This document shows positions 56,201 to 64,000 of a stretch of DNA of 64,000 nt, piece by piece. The stretch's first letter is position 1. Every line of letters begins with the position of its first letter. This stretch comes from Temnothorax longispinosus (taxonomy: Eukaryota > Arthropoda > Insecta > Hymenoptera > Formicidae). The DNA lies in NCBI RefSeq assembly GCF_030848805.1, contig NC_092367.1:8835019-8899018 (forward strand). Reading direction: 5' to 3'. Position numbers and translations under genes: made by a program. Under the pieces are notes generated by a model. That model was not told the origin of the DNA. It worked only from the letters and a program-made list of their open reading frames with translations, and did not search any database.

Positions 56201-56739
56201 AACTAAATTTTCATATCAGATTGTAAGTAGATACTACATTTAATATATTTGGATCAGCTAATTTCTTTAAACTTAACTGATGAAACATTTGGCTTCCTAT
56301 TTATATACTTTGTTCAATTATTTTATTATCATAGTCTTATATTTTTCTTACCTGCGTGTGAGTACTCGTCAGCCGCTACCTCGTAATCGGGCCGCCACTT
56401 CAAGAAAGTAAGTTTCAAGCTAGAAGAGACAAAGATTTATTCGACACTGTAGCTAGCCCATAAATAATATACGATTTTGGAAAACTTACAAAGCTACAAG
56501 TTTGAAGAAGAAATTGTTAAAATTAGTTCGTGCGCATGAGCTCGTTTCGTTGGCTCTAATTCTAATGCTAGAATTTATATACCGCGTGACAAAACAAAAT
56601 TTAACAAGAGGAACATCTTGACTATCCAAAAACATCTGAGCGATCCGGCAATGTCAAAAAGAGTCTGGGAGGACGAGAAGAGTGCTTACGCTTTTTCAGC
56701 CTGACGTATGTGTTCGTTCGCCTCCTCGATTTTTGACAT
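53209..56739 (-). CDS. gammaSnap: Gamma-SNAP (NSF attachment protein gamma), eight coding exons
   Basis: An adaptor that binds SNARE complexes and recruits the NSF ATPase to recycle them after fusion; cytosolic and peripheral on membranes. Exons in transcript order: 56739-56690, 56419-56352, 56090-56006, 55463-55446, 55375-55168, 54088-53840, 53682-53431, 53337-53209. The sum is 1059 nt, or 352 residues (human 312). The start MSKIEEANEHIRQAEKA leads into FLKWRPDYEVAADEY, the family N-terminal signature. TPR-like helical repeats follow (FHAAKSIEQAL, AAKMLEATQPQQALELFKRAA, MSKAARLLVKLQMYDEAADAI). The end is DYEEGLC, like the family's terminal GLC. Exon 4 is only 18 nt, and the intron before it has a U12 donor. 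A TTAA-flanked element sits in the intron between exons 5 and 6. Confidence 0.93.
54334..55043. mobile_element. Palindromic TTAA element in a gamma-SNAP intron
   Basis: The ends TTAAGGGTCCACATATCTCA and GAGGTATATGGACCCTTAA are inverted, with TTAA at 54334-54337 and 55040-55043. The mirror extends over nearly the full 710 bp around a centre near 54690, including a CGCGGAATAGGTTG-type GC-rich block on the left and its reverse complement on the right. It lies between exons 5 and 6 and leaves splice sites intact. Confidence 0.85.
55464..56005 (-). other. U12-type GT-AG intron in gamma-SNAP
   Basis: The donor is GTATCCTTTG, the U12 GT-AG consensus. Near the 3' end CCCTTAAAT is a plausible U12 branch site, followed by the acceptor GATAG|ATGGTTCC. 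This acceptor is the one that keeps the frame (...TKAWFHAAK...); the AG four bases earlier would create a stop. Confidence 0.75.
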
Positions 56740-56983
56740 TTTTCTCCGAATGATGTCTTCGTTCGAGCACGACGACGACGAAGTTATGTCAGTCTGATGC
56801 CCGAAATTGCGTCGTCAGTCCTGAAAGCTACTCGCCTCTCGTCAAGGCACTGCGCCCGCATACAAACGCCGAGACTGGCCGAGACTAATCTTTACGCCGT
56901 GGCCTCGCCGTTCATCAAGCCGAGTGTTCTTGAGATCGCACGAATAATTATGTCGATTATCGATGAGCGCGACTTAACCTAGT

Positions 56984-57013
56984 CCTAGCCTAACCTAACC
57001 TAACCTAACCTAG
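56984..57013. repeat. Short interstitial (CCTAA)n telomere-like repeat
   Basis: Four exact CCTAA units flanked by degenerate CCTAG units lie about 250 bp upstream of the gamma-SNAP start codon. CCTAA is the complement of TTAGG, the usual insect telomere repeat. Confidence 0.75.
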
Positions 57014-57029
57014 AGAGCCCACTGAAATA

Positions 57030-57120
57030 ATAATGGGTCTGTTTATTTAGTTGCACTGACTGACGGGCGCTGAACTGGTGCAATAAGTTAGAGTGAGACA
57101 ATATATGTATAATATTTCAC
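57030..57120. repeat. Truncated relative of the small 6027-6110 MITE
   Basis: GGGTCTGTTTATTTAGTTGC and GAACTGGTGCAATAAGTTAG resemble the ends of the palindromic transposon and its small insertion near 6000-6110. Its right half is missing, probably cut by the large composite that starts at 57131. Confidence 0.6.
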
Positions 57121-57682
57121 TCTAATGCTAGGGGTGCGTTCGGTTTGGACGCTCACGCGCTGTAAGCGCTCACGCTTATGAGCGCTGTTTTCAATCGTTC
57201 GATTTGGTATCTGAGCGCTTATACAATAGTAAGAAATGTCGTTCGTTTTGGCAATGTAAGCGACTATGAGCACGTCAAAATGGCAGACGATAGGTTATTG
57301 TGTGTTATATTTGCACAAATAATAACATTATTAGAATTATTATTCGATGAGGAAGAATATTTAATTTTTAAAATAAATCTTTTTTTTTTTTTAGAATAAA
57401 CCGAGCACCTATTAATTTTATTCTACAAATTTTAAAACCTAAAATTACTAAGATCAAAATTAGGACGTAAAACAATATCACCTAAAAAACAATTATTTAT
57501 CGTTATATGAAAAATGGTCACCCCGGATTCACATCGGTATGTTATTAATATTATTATTACACATTGTTGTTTCAATTTTTAAATCAAATAAAGAGAAGTG
57601 AAAGAGGCAATACCACGCGCGGTAATTAATGCGCAATTAAAATAAGTCAATAATAAAATAGATATATTAGTTAATACAAATT

Positions 57683-57715
57683 CGGACGTTTCGACACTTT
57701 TTGTGTCATCTTCAG
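57683..57715 (-). ncRNA. Hammerhead-ribozyme-like motif, left arm
   Basis: The minus strand reads CTGAAGA, then a GACAC/GTGTC stem with an AAAAA loop, then GAAAC and GTC. This order (CUGANGA, stem II, GAAA, GUC) is the hammerhead catalytic core. Penelope-like elements are known to carry short-stem hammerheads in their terminal repeats. Stem III is minimal here, so activity, if any, would need a dimer; this is inference. Confidence 0.5.
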
Positions 57716-58276
57716 CGTAAAAATGAAAATAATACATGAAAATTTCAGTCGATAAATTAAAACGATAAATTACAGTCAATCACGATAAAATGAGTCAATC
57801 AGTAGAAAAGCGCAGTCAAATCAATAAAATAAAATTCATACGAATGTTTGGTAGTCTGTCAGGATATGCCGATATGCAAATGCTCCGAATCGATCGCATC
57901 TTCGACGTTTACTCTCAGGTTGGAAGACCAGTTAGAAAAGAGAGATTTGATTGTCCTTTCTAAACCGTGAATCGGAGTCGCAATATGTTAAAAAACGCAA
58001 TGTATCAGTATTAAAGTATCAGTTCTCTTATTATCAGTATTAAAATTACAATCACAAATTCTTACTTAACGGAGCGTTACAGACCAGTAAGTCGCAGTGT
58101 TAAAATGTACCTGTCGCTTTGACATATCGTGAGTGAGTGAAGCATTGGTAGAAATCGGAAGGTTAACATAATAAAAGCGGTGTATACATAAGTTAATGGT
58201 GGGGATAAAAATTCACAACGAATAACTCTAAATTTTTTAAACAGAACAATTTAAGAACATAACAAGGGATTTAAAA

Positions 58277-58690
58277 GTGAGATTATCGTATAATAGCTTA
58301 AACAAAATGCGAACCTTCATAAAAGCTCATAAGGATAGTTTCCCACGTTCTAAACAATGTAACGTAGTATACAAAATTAACTGTAATGATTGCGACGCAT
58401 CTTATGTAGGCCAAACAAGCAGACAATTACAAACAAGAATTAAGGAACACCAGAACCATATATAAATTAGAATACCTACATCTAATCATTCTGTTATAAC
58501 AGATCATAGATTAGCATTGAATCATAATTTCGATTGGGATAATGTGGAAATTCTAGATAATGAATCGTATTTTTATAAACGCTTAATTTCCGAGATGCTG
58601 TGCATAAAGAGATAGAAATGGATTGAATTTGCAGACGGACACGGAAGGTTTACCGGATACTTATTTGAACGTTATTGATGGGTTATCAAA
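58277..58690 (+). pseudogene. GIY-YIG endonuclease remnant of a Penelope-like element
   Basis: The residues VVYKINC and DASYVGQT correspond to the two halves of the GIY-YIG core in these elements, with the downstream Arg/His region (TRIKEHQNHI). A stop after HQNHI (58465) and a frame change near 58610 interrupt it. Only the nuclease end of the original protein survives. Confidence 0.75.
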
Positions 58691-59169
58691 AATTTAGAGT
58701 TATTCGTTGTGAATTTTTATCCCCACAATTAAACTCGAATGTATACACCGCTTTTATTATGTTAACCTTCCGATTTTTACCAACGCTTATTCACTCACTC
58801 ACGACATGTCAGAGCGACAAATACATTTTAACACTGCGACTTACTGGTCTGTAATGGTCCGTAAGCAAGAATTCGTGATTGTAATTTTAATACTGATACA
58901 TTGCGTTTTTTAACATATTGCGACTCCGATTCACGGTTTAGAAAGGACAATCGAATCTCTCCTTTCTACCTGGTCTGGTCTTCCAACCTGGGAGTAAACG
59001 TCGAAGGTGCGATCGATTCGGAGCATTTGCATATCCTGACAGACTACCGAACATTCGTATGAATTTTATTTTATTGATTTGACTGCGCTTTTCTACTGAT
59101 TGACTCATTTTATCGTGATTGACTGTAATTTATCGTTTGAAATTTTCATGTATTATTTTCATTTTTACG

Positions 59170-59203
59170 CTGAAGATGACGCAAAAAAAGTGTTGAAACG
59201 TCC
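59170..59203 (+). ncRNA. Hammerhead-ribozyme-like motif, right arm
   Basis: The mirror copy of the left-arm motif: CTGAAGA, a weakened stem II (GACGC with GTGTT, containing a G-T pair), then GAAACGTC. The stem II changes suggest decay relative to the left arm. Confidence 0.45.
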
Positions 59204-59623
59204 GAATTTGTATTAACTAATATATTTTATTATTGACTTATTTTGATTGACCGCGCGTGGCTCTGATTGCCTCTCTTACTTCCCTTTATTTAATTTATTC
59301 AGGAGAGCCTATATTTCGTTTATTCAATTTTTAATTTGTGAGAAATTTAATGTAGAAAAAGCCATTGCGTTAAATGCTGGAAATTGGAATTTTGTTACAA
59401 TTTTTCCGTCTATAATTTGATTCGACGACATTGTTGATTTGTTGATATGCAATCCGCTAACAATGCGTTCCGAAATGAACGTAAGCGCTTACGCTTGATC
59501 ACGCTCACACTGCCCTACCTTGCAGAAATAAGCGTTTGTCAGCAGAAGTTATGACGTCACGATGACGTCATTAGTCGATCCGTAAGCGCTTACAACTCCA
59601 AAGCGAACGACGTGAGTAAGGGT

Positions 59624-60320
59624 GCCATTACATGGAGCGCGGAAACGCGGAAACGCGGAAGCGCGGAAGCGCGGAACAGAATAGTAACTGGATTCCGCGT
59701 TTCCGCGAGTTGAGTCCCGCACGTTTGAACGGAAAAGCGGAATCCGCTATTATCGTGTATGTACATATGTACCCTGGCTTGCATAAGATACTTCATAATA
59801 ACCATCAACATGATGTTTGGATCTATATAATATTATACTGCCACTTTTATAAAATAATAAAGTAATCGAAGTATGTAAAAGCTTTCCTTTTCAATGTGAT
59901 TAGACAGCTCCGAAATTTGATGGAGTATACTGTATCCGCGTTGACAACGGATTTTGACGCGTTCGTTCCGCGAGCTTGTTTCTTCTTATATTACATGGAG
60001 CACAATTTGCGCGGAAAAGCGGAACAGTATAGTGACAAATAGACATTTCTTAAATATTTATTTCTTAAAATTGTGTTCACTTAATTCATTGCAATTTTTA
60101 TTAATATGCTTATTTTTTCAGCTTATCTATTAAATACAAGCATTTTAATCAATAAATACCGTTAAAAATTAATATTTTATAATTCTCCGTTCCGCTTTTC
60201 CGCTCAAAATGTGCTCCATGTAATACAAGGCATTCAAAACAGACAGAACGGATCGACGGAAATCTAGTAAATTTTGTCTTCCGCGTTTCCGCGTTTTCGC
60301 GCTCCATGTAATGGCACCCT
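59624..60320. mobile_element. MITE with GGTGCCATTACATGGAGCGC ends
   Basis: The ends GGTGCCATTACATGGAGCGC and GCGCTCCATGTAATGGCACC are perfect inverted repeats. The left end continues with tandem GGAAACGC and GGAAGCGC units, mirrored at the right by TTCCGCGTTTTCGCG-type sequence. A second internal pair with GGAGCACA/TGTGCTCC lies at about 59997 and 60210. The element is non-coding. Confidence 0.8.
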
Positions 60321-60338
60321 ACGCTCATAAGCGCTTAA

Positions 60339-60779
60339 GGGTCGACAGGAGTAACACTACCGACCTCTGTCGGGTTGCTTAGCTGCGAGTCCGTATTTTA
60401 TTTATTATAAATTTTTTAAGAGCCAAAATGGAAAATCCGGCTCTGTACCAGCTTGCGGCTGATCTCATTGATTAAAACGAGCATAAGTTTAATGAGATTC
60501 GTTAATTAATTTGGCTAAAATTTGGGATAACCTTTTCTAAGCAGCTTTTTCAGGCTTGCTTAGAGCTGCAAAGCTGCTTAGGAACAGTTGTCCCAAATTT
60601 TAGCCAAATTAATTAACGAATCTCATTAAACTTATGCTCGTTTTAATCAGTAAGATCAGCCGCAAGCTGGTACAGAGCCGGATTTTCCATTTTGGCTCTT
60701 AAAAAATTTATAATAAATAATATACGGACTCGCAGCTAAGCAACCCGACAGAGGTCGGTAGTGTTACTCCTGTCGACCC
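60339..60779. mobile_element. GGGTCGACAGGAG-family TTAA element
   Basis: Flanked by TTAA (60335-60338 and 60780-60783), with perfect inverted ends and a palindromic centre around the AAGCAGCTTTGCAG-type motif. It is near-identical to 5330-5776, so the family moved recently. It has no gene. Confidence 0.88.
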
Positions 60780-61203
60780 TTAAGGGGATGCTAAAGTGAC
60801 TCAATTACCGACAATTACAGTCAAAGGTCTAATTTTGAAACGGCTTTATAGATCGCAAAATCCTTTTACAGGAGTAAAGTATAGGTACTAATGAAGGGTG
60901 GGAATGTAAAATAATTAGTAATAATTGAAAAAAATTAAAAATGCTGTTACCTTATTTTCTAATATAAACAGTTGTATAAGTAATATGTACGAAATAAAAT
61001 GTTCCCACCCTTCAGAAGACGTGCACAAACAATAACGTAAATTTGATTGACGATTTGAAATTGAGATTGAGAGCCTGGAATAAAAATGAGAGCTTCGAAG
61101 AAATTATAACCTATAACCATGTCTATCCTTGTCTATCATCATTGTCTATACAAGGACAGATATAGGATTCGGTCGGTAATACAAACGTCTAGGATCCCCT
61201 TAA
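60780..61203. mobile_element. GGGGATGC-family TTAA element
   Basis: It starts TTAAGGGGATGCTAAAGTG and ends GTCTAGGATCCCCTTAA. Its body (CGGCTTTATAGATCGCAAAA, then ATATAAACAGTTGTATAAGT) is very close to 18868-19269. It shares a TTAA with the preceding element. Confidence 0.85.
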
Positions 61204-61743
61204 GGTGCTTTTTCATGGGCGTCAGTTGACGCCGATATTCTGACGCGCAATGAAGAAGCGTCAATGTGTCAATTGACCATGCGTCAATTTTTGGAACTCG
61301 CGTCGAGAAATTGATACACATAACCTGCAGTGTTATTATTTATTGCAGTAGTTTTCGAAAAAATGTGTTCGCCGTCAATGAAATATTATGAGTGGATGGT
61401 AGAATGTGCAAATGTTATAAATTCAAGAAATTCAGAAATTCAAAAAAGACGTATAGCAGCAGCATTTGCCGTGATAGCTGCAATTGAAGAAAATAAAAGG
61501 AGGAAATATAAAAAAAAGAAATACTGGGTTGCAGAGATTTTTGAGAATTGTGCAGTGCATGGATTTTACCACGCGATATTTCCTATTTTGCGTTTAGAAA
61601 GTTCGCGATTTTTAACGAACCGACATGACACTTTGACGCTAGAAGTTGGAAAATCTGAACTTCTTCAGCGTCGACGCAGAAACAACATGACGTCACAAAA
61701 TCGTCTTGACGCGCGTCAACTGACGCCCATGAAATCGCACCTC
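61204..61743 (+). mobile_element. Harbinger-type relic with transposase fragment
   Basis: The inverted ends GTGCTTTTTCATGGGCGTCA and TGACGCCCATGAAATCGCAC resemble the 26223 MITE. A plus-strand frame (61330-61746) encodes a Lys-rich segment and KKKYWVAEIFENCAVHGFYH followed by LRLESSRF, which resembles the N-terminal region of PIF/Harbinger nucleases (RRxWVxPxxxxRxxxGxFxxLxxELRL...). The DDE catalytic region is absent. It could be the source family of the local Harbinger-type MITEs. Confidence 0.7.
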
Positions 61744-62075
61744 TAAAGCCGTGATCCTAGCCGGTTTTTTCAGTTTTTTTCTTAGCACTAATCTTTTAAT
61801 TGGATTTATAGAAATGCAAAATTCTTGTCTAGAATTAAAGTGCGCATCAAAATCTAGGTCATGGTGGTCGAATTTATATCGAAAACGAAAAAAAATTAAT
61901 ATTTTTTGTTATATGTGACGACCACCACATATAAATTCGACCACCATGACCTAGATTTTGATGCGTACTTTAATTCTAGACAAGAATTTTGCATTTCTAT
62001 AAAGCCAATTAAAAGATTAGTGCTAAGAAAAAAACTGAAAAAAAACCGGCTAGGATCACGGCTTTAGGATCACCT
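61744..62075. mobile_element. Palindrome with AAAGCCGTGATCCTAGCCGG ends
   Basis: Left TAAAGCCGTGATCCTAGCC and right GGCTAGGATCACGGCTTTA are perfect, and the arms extend for about 150 bp with centre near 61905. The right edge GGATCACCTTAG hints at the GGGGATCC TTAA family with an eroded terminus. Confidence 0.75.
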
Positions 62076-62107
62076 TAGCTGTGAGCGTCCAAACCGAACG
62101 CACCCTA

Positions 62108-62714
62108 TGAATACCGACCCTAGTCAAAGGTTTATGCCATCTTAGTTCCCATGGGCCGCGTCGTGGTTTTTGTTTGAATTTCGAACGTTCAGTTGCATTC
62201 GGTTATCGGTAAAAATGTAATTATTCTGATTTACCGATACATTCGTGAATTTTCGGATGTTTGCTACGAGATTTCAATTCACTATTGATTCCTATCACGT
62301 TTAAAAACGACGAGGAAGTTTATTTCTTGTGCAGACTGTTAATTGTCACAAACTTGCTGGCGGGAAAGACCTAACCTCACCGCGTTGTCGATTTTGATAG
62401 ATAAGCTCCAACACATTTTCAGAGTAAGGTAATAACAATTTCCCTTATTATTTTTGTTATCTCTTCCTTATATTTTTTGTGCGTTATTGTGTAACTTGTG
62501 CGCTGCAACGAACTACTTGCTAAAGATAATTTTAATAAGTCTTACATTATTTATGAAAGTTATGTATACATTATAAGTGCTATCATACACATTAATTATA
62601 TTTTAGTAATCTTTATAATGAGTTTGAGCATTACGTTATAATATAAGAATCGTAGAATTACAATATCTTATATTGTTCCATTTATAAGAATTGAAAAAAA
62701 CAAACGCTAATTAG
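62108..62714 (+). promoter_or_regulatory. POLE3 promoter and 5' UTR, probable leader intron
   Basis: A moderately CpG-containing stretch from about 62150 precedes POLE3. A donor-like AGAGTAAGGTAATA at about 62421-62434 and an acceptor ATTAG immediately before the start codon suggest an intron in the 5' UTR ending at 62714. The first 15-20 bases (TATGAATACCGACC) resemble the mirror image of a repeat end seen near 16900. Confidence 0.5.
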
Positions 62715-63107
62715 ATGGCTGAGCGATTAGAAGATCTGAACCTGCCCAATGCAGTTGTGACCAGAATCATCAAGGAAGCTCTACCGGATGGGGTAACAGT
62801 TGGAAAAGACGCCAGAACTGCAGTAGCAAAGGCTGCGTCCATCTTCATACTCTATCTTACGTCGTCTGCCAATATAGTAGCTAAGAAAGGCAACCGTAAA
62901 ACGATCAGTGGACCAGACGTGATACAAGCAATGATAGACATCGAGTTTGATCAGTTTGTCGATCCACTACAAGAATCTCTAGAAAACTTTAAAAAGATTC
63001 AGAAGGAAAAGAAGGATGCGACGTCGAAGAAAAAGCAACAGAAGAAAGATGATGATGATGTAAATGGCGAAGATGAGGAAGCAGGAAGAGAAATTGTAGT
63101 TTTCTAA
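62715..63107 (+). CDS. Chrac-14: DNA polymerase epsilon subunit 3 / CHRAC-14 histone-fold protein
   Basis: A 130-residue protein in one coding exon. It is a histone-fold subunit that pairs with a POLE4/CHRAC-16 partner in DNA polymerase epsilon and in the CHRAC chromatin-remodelling complex; nuclear. The start [20 protein letters not shown] begins the first helix. The fold runs about residues 8-90 ([21 protein letters not shown] long helix, then [17 protein letters not shown] and [13 protein letters not shown]), ending in a charged tail of Lys then Asp/Glu runs typical of the family (human POLE3 147, fly about 128). The start ATG directly follows a likely 3' splice site. NF-YB-like proteins share the fold, but the [11 protein letters not shown] start points to POLE3. 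Confidence 0.95.
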   Translation: MAERLEDLNLPNAVVTRIIKEALPDGVTVGKDARTAVAKAASIFILYLTSSANIVAKKGNRKTISGPDVIQAMIDIEFDQFVDPLQESLENFKKIQKEKKDATSKKKQQKKDDDDVNGEDEEAGREIVVF

Positions 63108-64000
63108 GAAGTGAACTTGTCTTATATTGTTCTTAAGTCAATATAATAGTTTATCTATAATAATAATGATTTAAGATTTTAGTTTATAATAAAAATGCTC
63201 AAGTGGGAATAATAAAAAAATATGCACTTTGAAGCCAGTAAATAAAAGATTAATATTTATTTTAATTACATTTCTGTAATAATAATAGATTACATATAGA
63301 ATGATATTGTTTTTAATCATATTCATTATTTCTTAATAATTTTAAAATATTTATAGCACTATAAACGATGTGGTATATGTTTCTCATGCAAAACAGAGAA
63401 TTCGATTATTTATTTAAAAATTGGACAGAAGAAAAATTGCATAAATCCATAAATAAAAGTTTTATTATGTTATTTAATAAGAATCTTTTTCACTATCAAA
63501 TGACAACGCTAATGTTTAGATAAGAAAGTAAAATTCAAGTTGTATTGATTCGCATAGAAACGATTGTATATCAAAATTTCATTGTAAAAATTATTTTTCT
63601 ATAAAAACTTGCTGATGTTTTCACGTTTAATTATTTATCAACAAATTTTATGTTTCTCTATTTCTTTCTCCCACTATCTTTTTCTCTCAGATGTGCTTGT
63701 ATATTCTCGTATATTCTGTAATTTATAAAGATAGGTATGTCCGCGATTGATTTAGTTATAATATTTATATTTTATATAATGTGTAGGTATTAAGGATATA
63801 AAATATACCCAGTTTTTTCAAGTTTCTTTGAACATTTCACACCTTTTTTAATTTCACTTTGGTGGTATCTTCAATTAATACTGAATGAAATCTATCTAAA
63901 GTCAATTGCCTATCACATTTGATATATATTATAATAAAGTTTATATATATTTTATACTGTGCGTAATAAAAGTTCCGGAACGATCAATTATCTCAGAAAA
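63108..64000. other. POLE3 3' UTR and distal flank
   Basis: A+T-rich sequence. AATAAA-type signals near 63210 and 63240 could end the POLE3 transcript. No further exon is recognised before the window ends. The last bases (GTGCGTAATAAAAGTTCCGG) are not identified. Confidence 0.6.

Larger units (their letters stand above)
57578..59310 (+). mobile_element. Penelope-like element in fold-back form
   Basis: Inverted arms of about 620-670 bp (57578-58245 and 58690-59310) surround a unique core. The core (58277-58690, plus strand) encodes a GIY-YIG nuclease-like segment, NVVYKINCNDCDASYVGQTS then RTRIKEH-like residues, followed in a second frame by HSVITDHRLALNHNFDWDNV and RLISEMLCIKR, and in a third by a terminal segment. 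This is the C-terminal end of Penelope-like element proteins. The reverse transcriptase is absent and at least two frame breaks exist, so it is dead. Both arms carry a hammerhead-like motif. Confidence 0.8.
57131..62105. mobile_element. 5 kb composite of nested transposons
   Basis: The outer ends GGGTGCGTTCGGTTTGGACG and CGTCCAAACCGAACGCACCC are perfect inverted repeats. Inside, in order: a Penelope-like fold-back (57578-59310), remaining host-element sequence with AGCGCTTACG motifs (59340-59615), a 700-bp MITE (59624-60320), a GGGTCGAC-family TTAA element (60339-60779), a GGGGATGC-family TTAA element (60780-61203), a Harbinger-type relic (61204-61743) and another palindrome (61744-62075). 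It separates the gamma-SNAP and POLE3 promoters. The outer superfamily is unassigned and no clear target duplication is seen. Confidence 0.8.

Overview
This is a eukaryotic genomic window, almost certainly from an insect. The A+T-rich introns, multi-exon genes, a short TTAGG-type telomeric motif and the dense load of short inverted-repeat transposons fit an ant or other hymenopteran, but the species cannot be named from sequence alone. One 500-base run of N (50284-50783) interrupts the assembly.

Five protein genes can be assembled exon by exon, each with an intact reading frame. (1) A Reg-2/HDHD3-type haloacid-dehalogenase hydrolase lies at 9254-10354 (+). (2) The laminin gamma chain (LanB2) has 23 coding exons at 15960-36184 (+), predicting 1619 residues. 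(3) A syntaxin-6-type Qc-SNARE has six coding exons at 49749-38148 (-), 269 residues. (4) Gamma-SNAP has eight coding exons at 56739-53209 (-), 352 residues. (5) The histone-fold protein POLE3/CHRAC-14 is one coding exon at 62715-63107 (+). A possible first coding exon of a sixth gene sits at 51093-51147 (+).

Layout: 1-9131 is gene-free and filled with palindromic or nested transposons, the last ending about 120 bp before the hydrolase start codon. 10355-15450 is an intergenic repeat field. LanB2 occupies 16-36 kb, and at least eight mobile insertions sit in its introns. LanB2 and syntaxin-6 converge at 36-38 kb. Syntaxin-6 introns carry two mariner-type relics, one with three nested levels. 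The CpG-rich syntaxin promoter runs into the N gap. Gamma-SNAP follows, and a roughly 5 kb nested transposon complex (57.1-62.1 kb) separates it from POLE3.

Functionally, LanB2 is a secreted basement-membrane subunit. Syntaxin-6 and gamma-SNAP both serve SNARE-mediated membrane fusion and happen to be neighbours. POLE3 acts in DNA replication and chromatin remodelling. No operon-like logic links them.

Most notable signals: an AT-AC U12-type intron in syntaxin-6 and a U12-type GT-AG intron beside an 18-nt micro-exon in gamma-SNAP; a 28S rRNA fragment held between perfect 83-nt inverted arms and flanked by 14-bp direct repeats inside a LanB2 intron; a fold-back Penelope-like element with a GIY-YIG remnant and hammerhead-like motifs in both arms; a 3.1 kb palindromic transposon whose two arms carry the same coding lesions; and about ten TTAA-flanked, piggyBac-style elements, several nested in one another.
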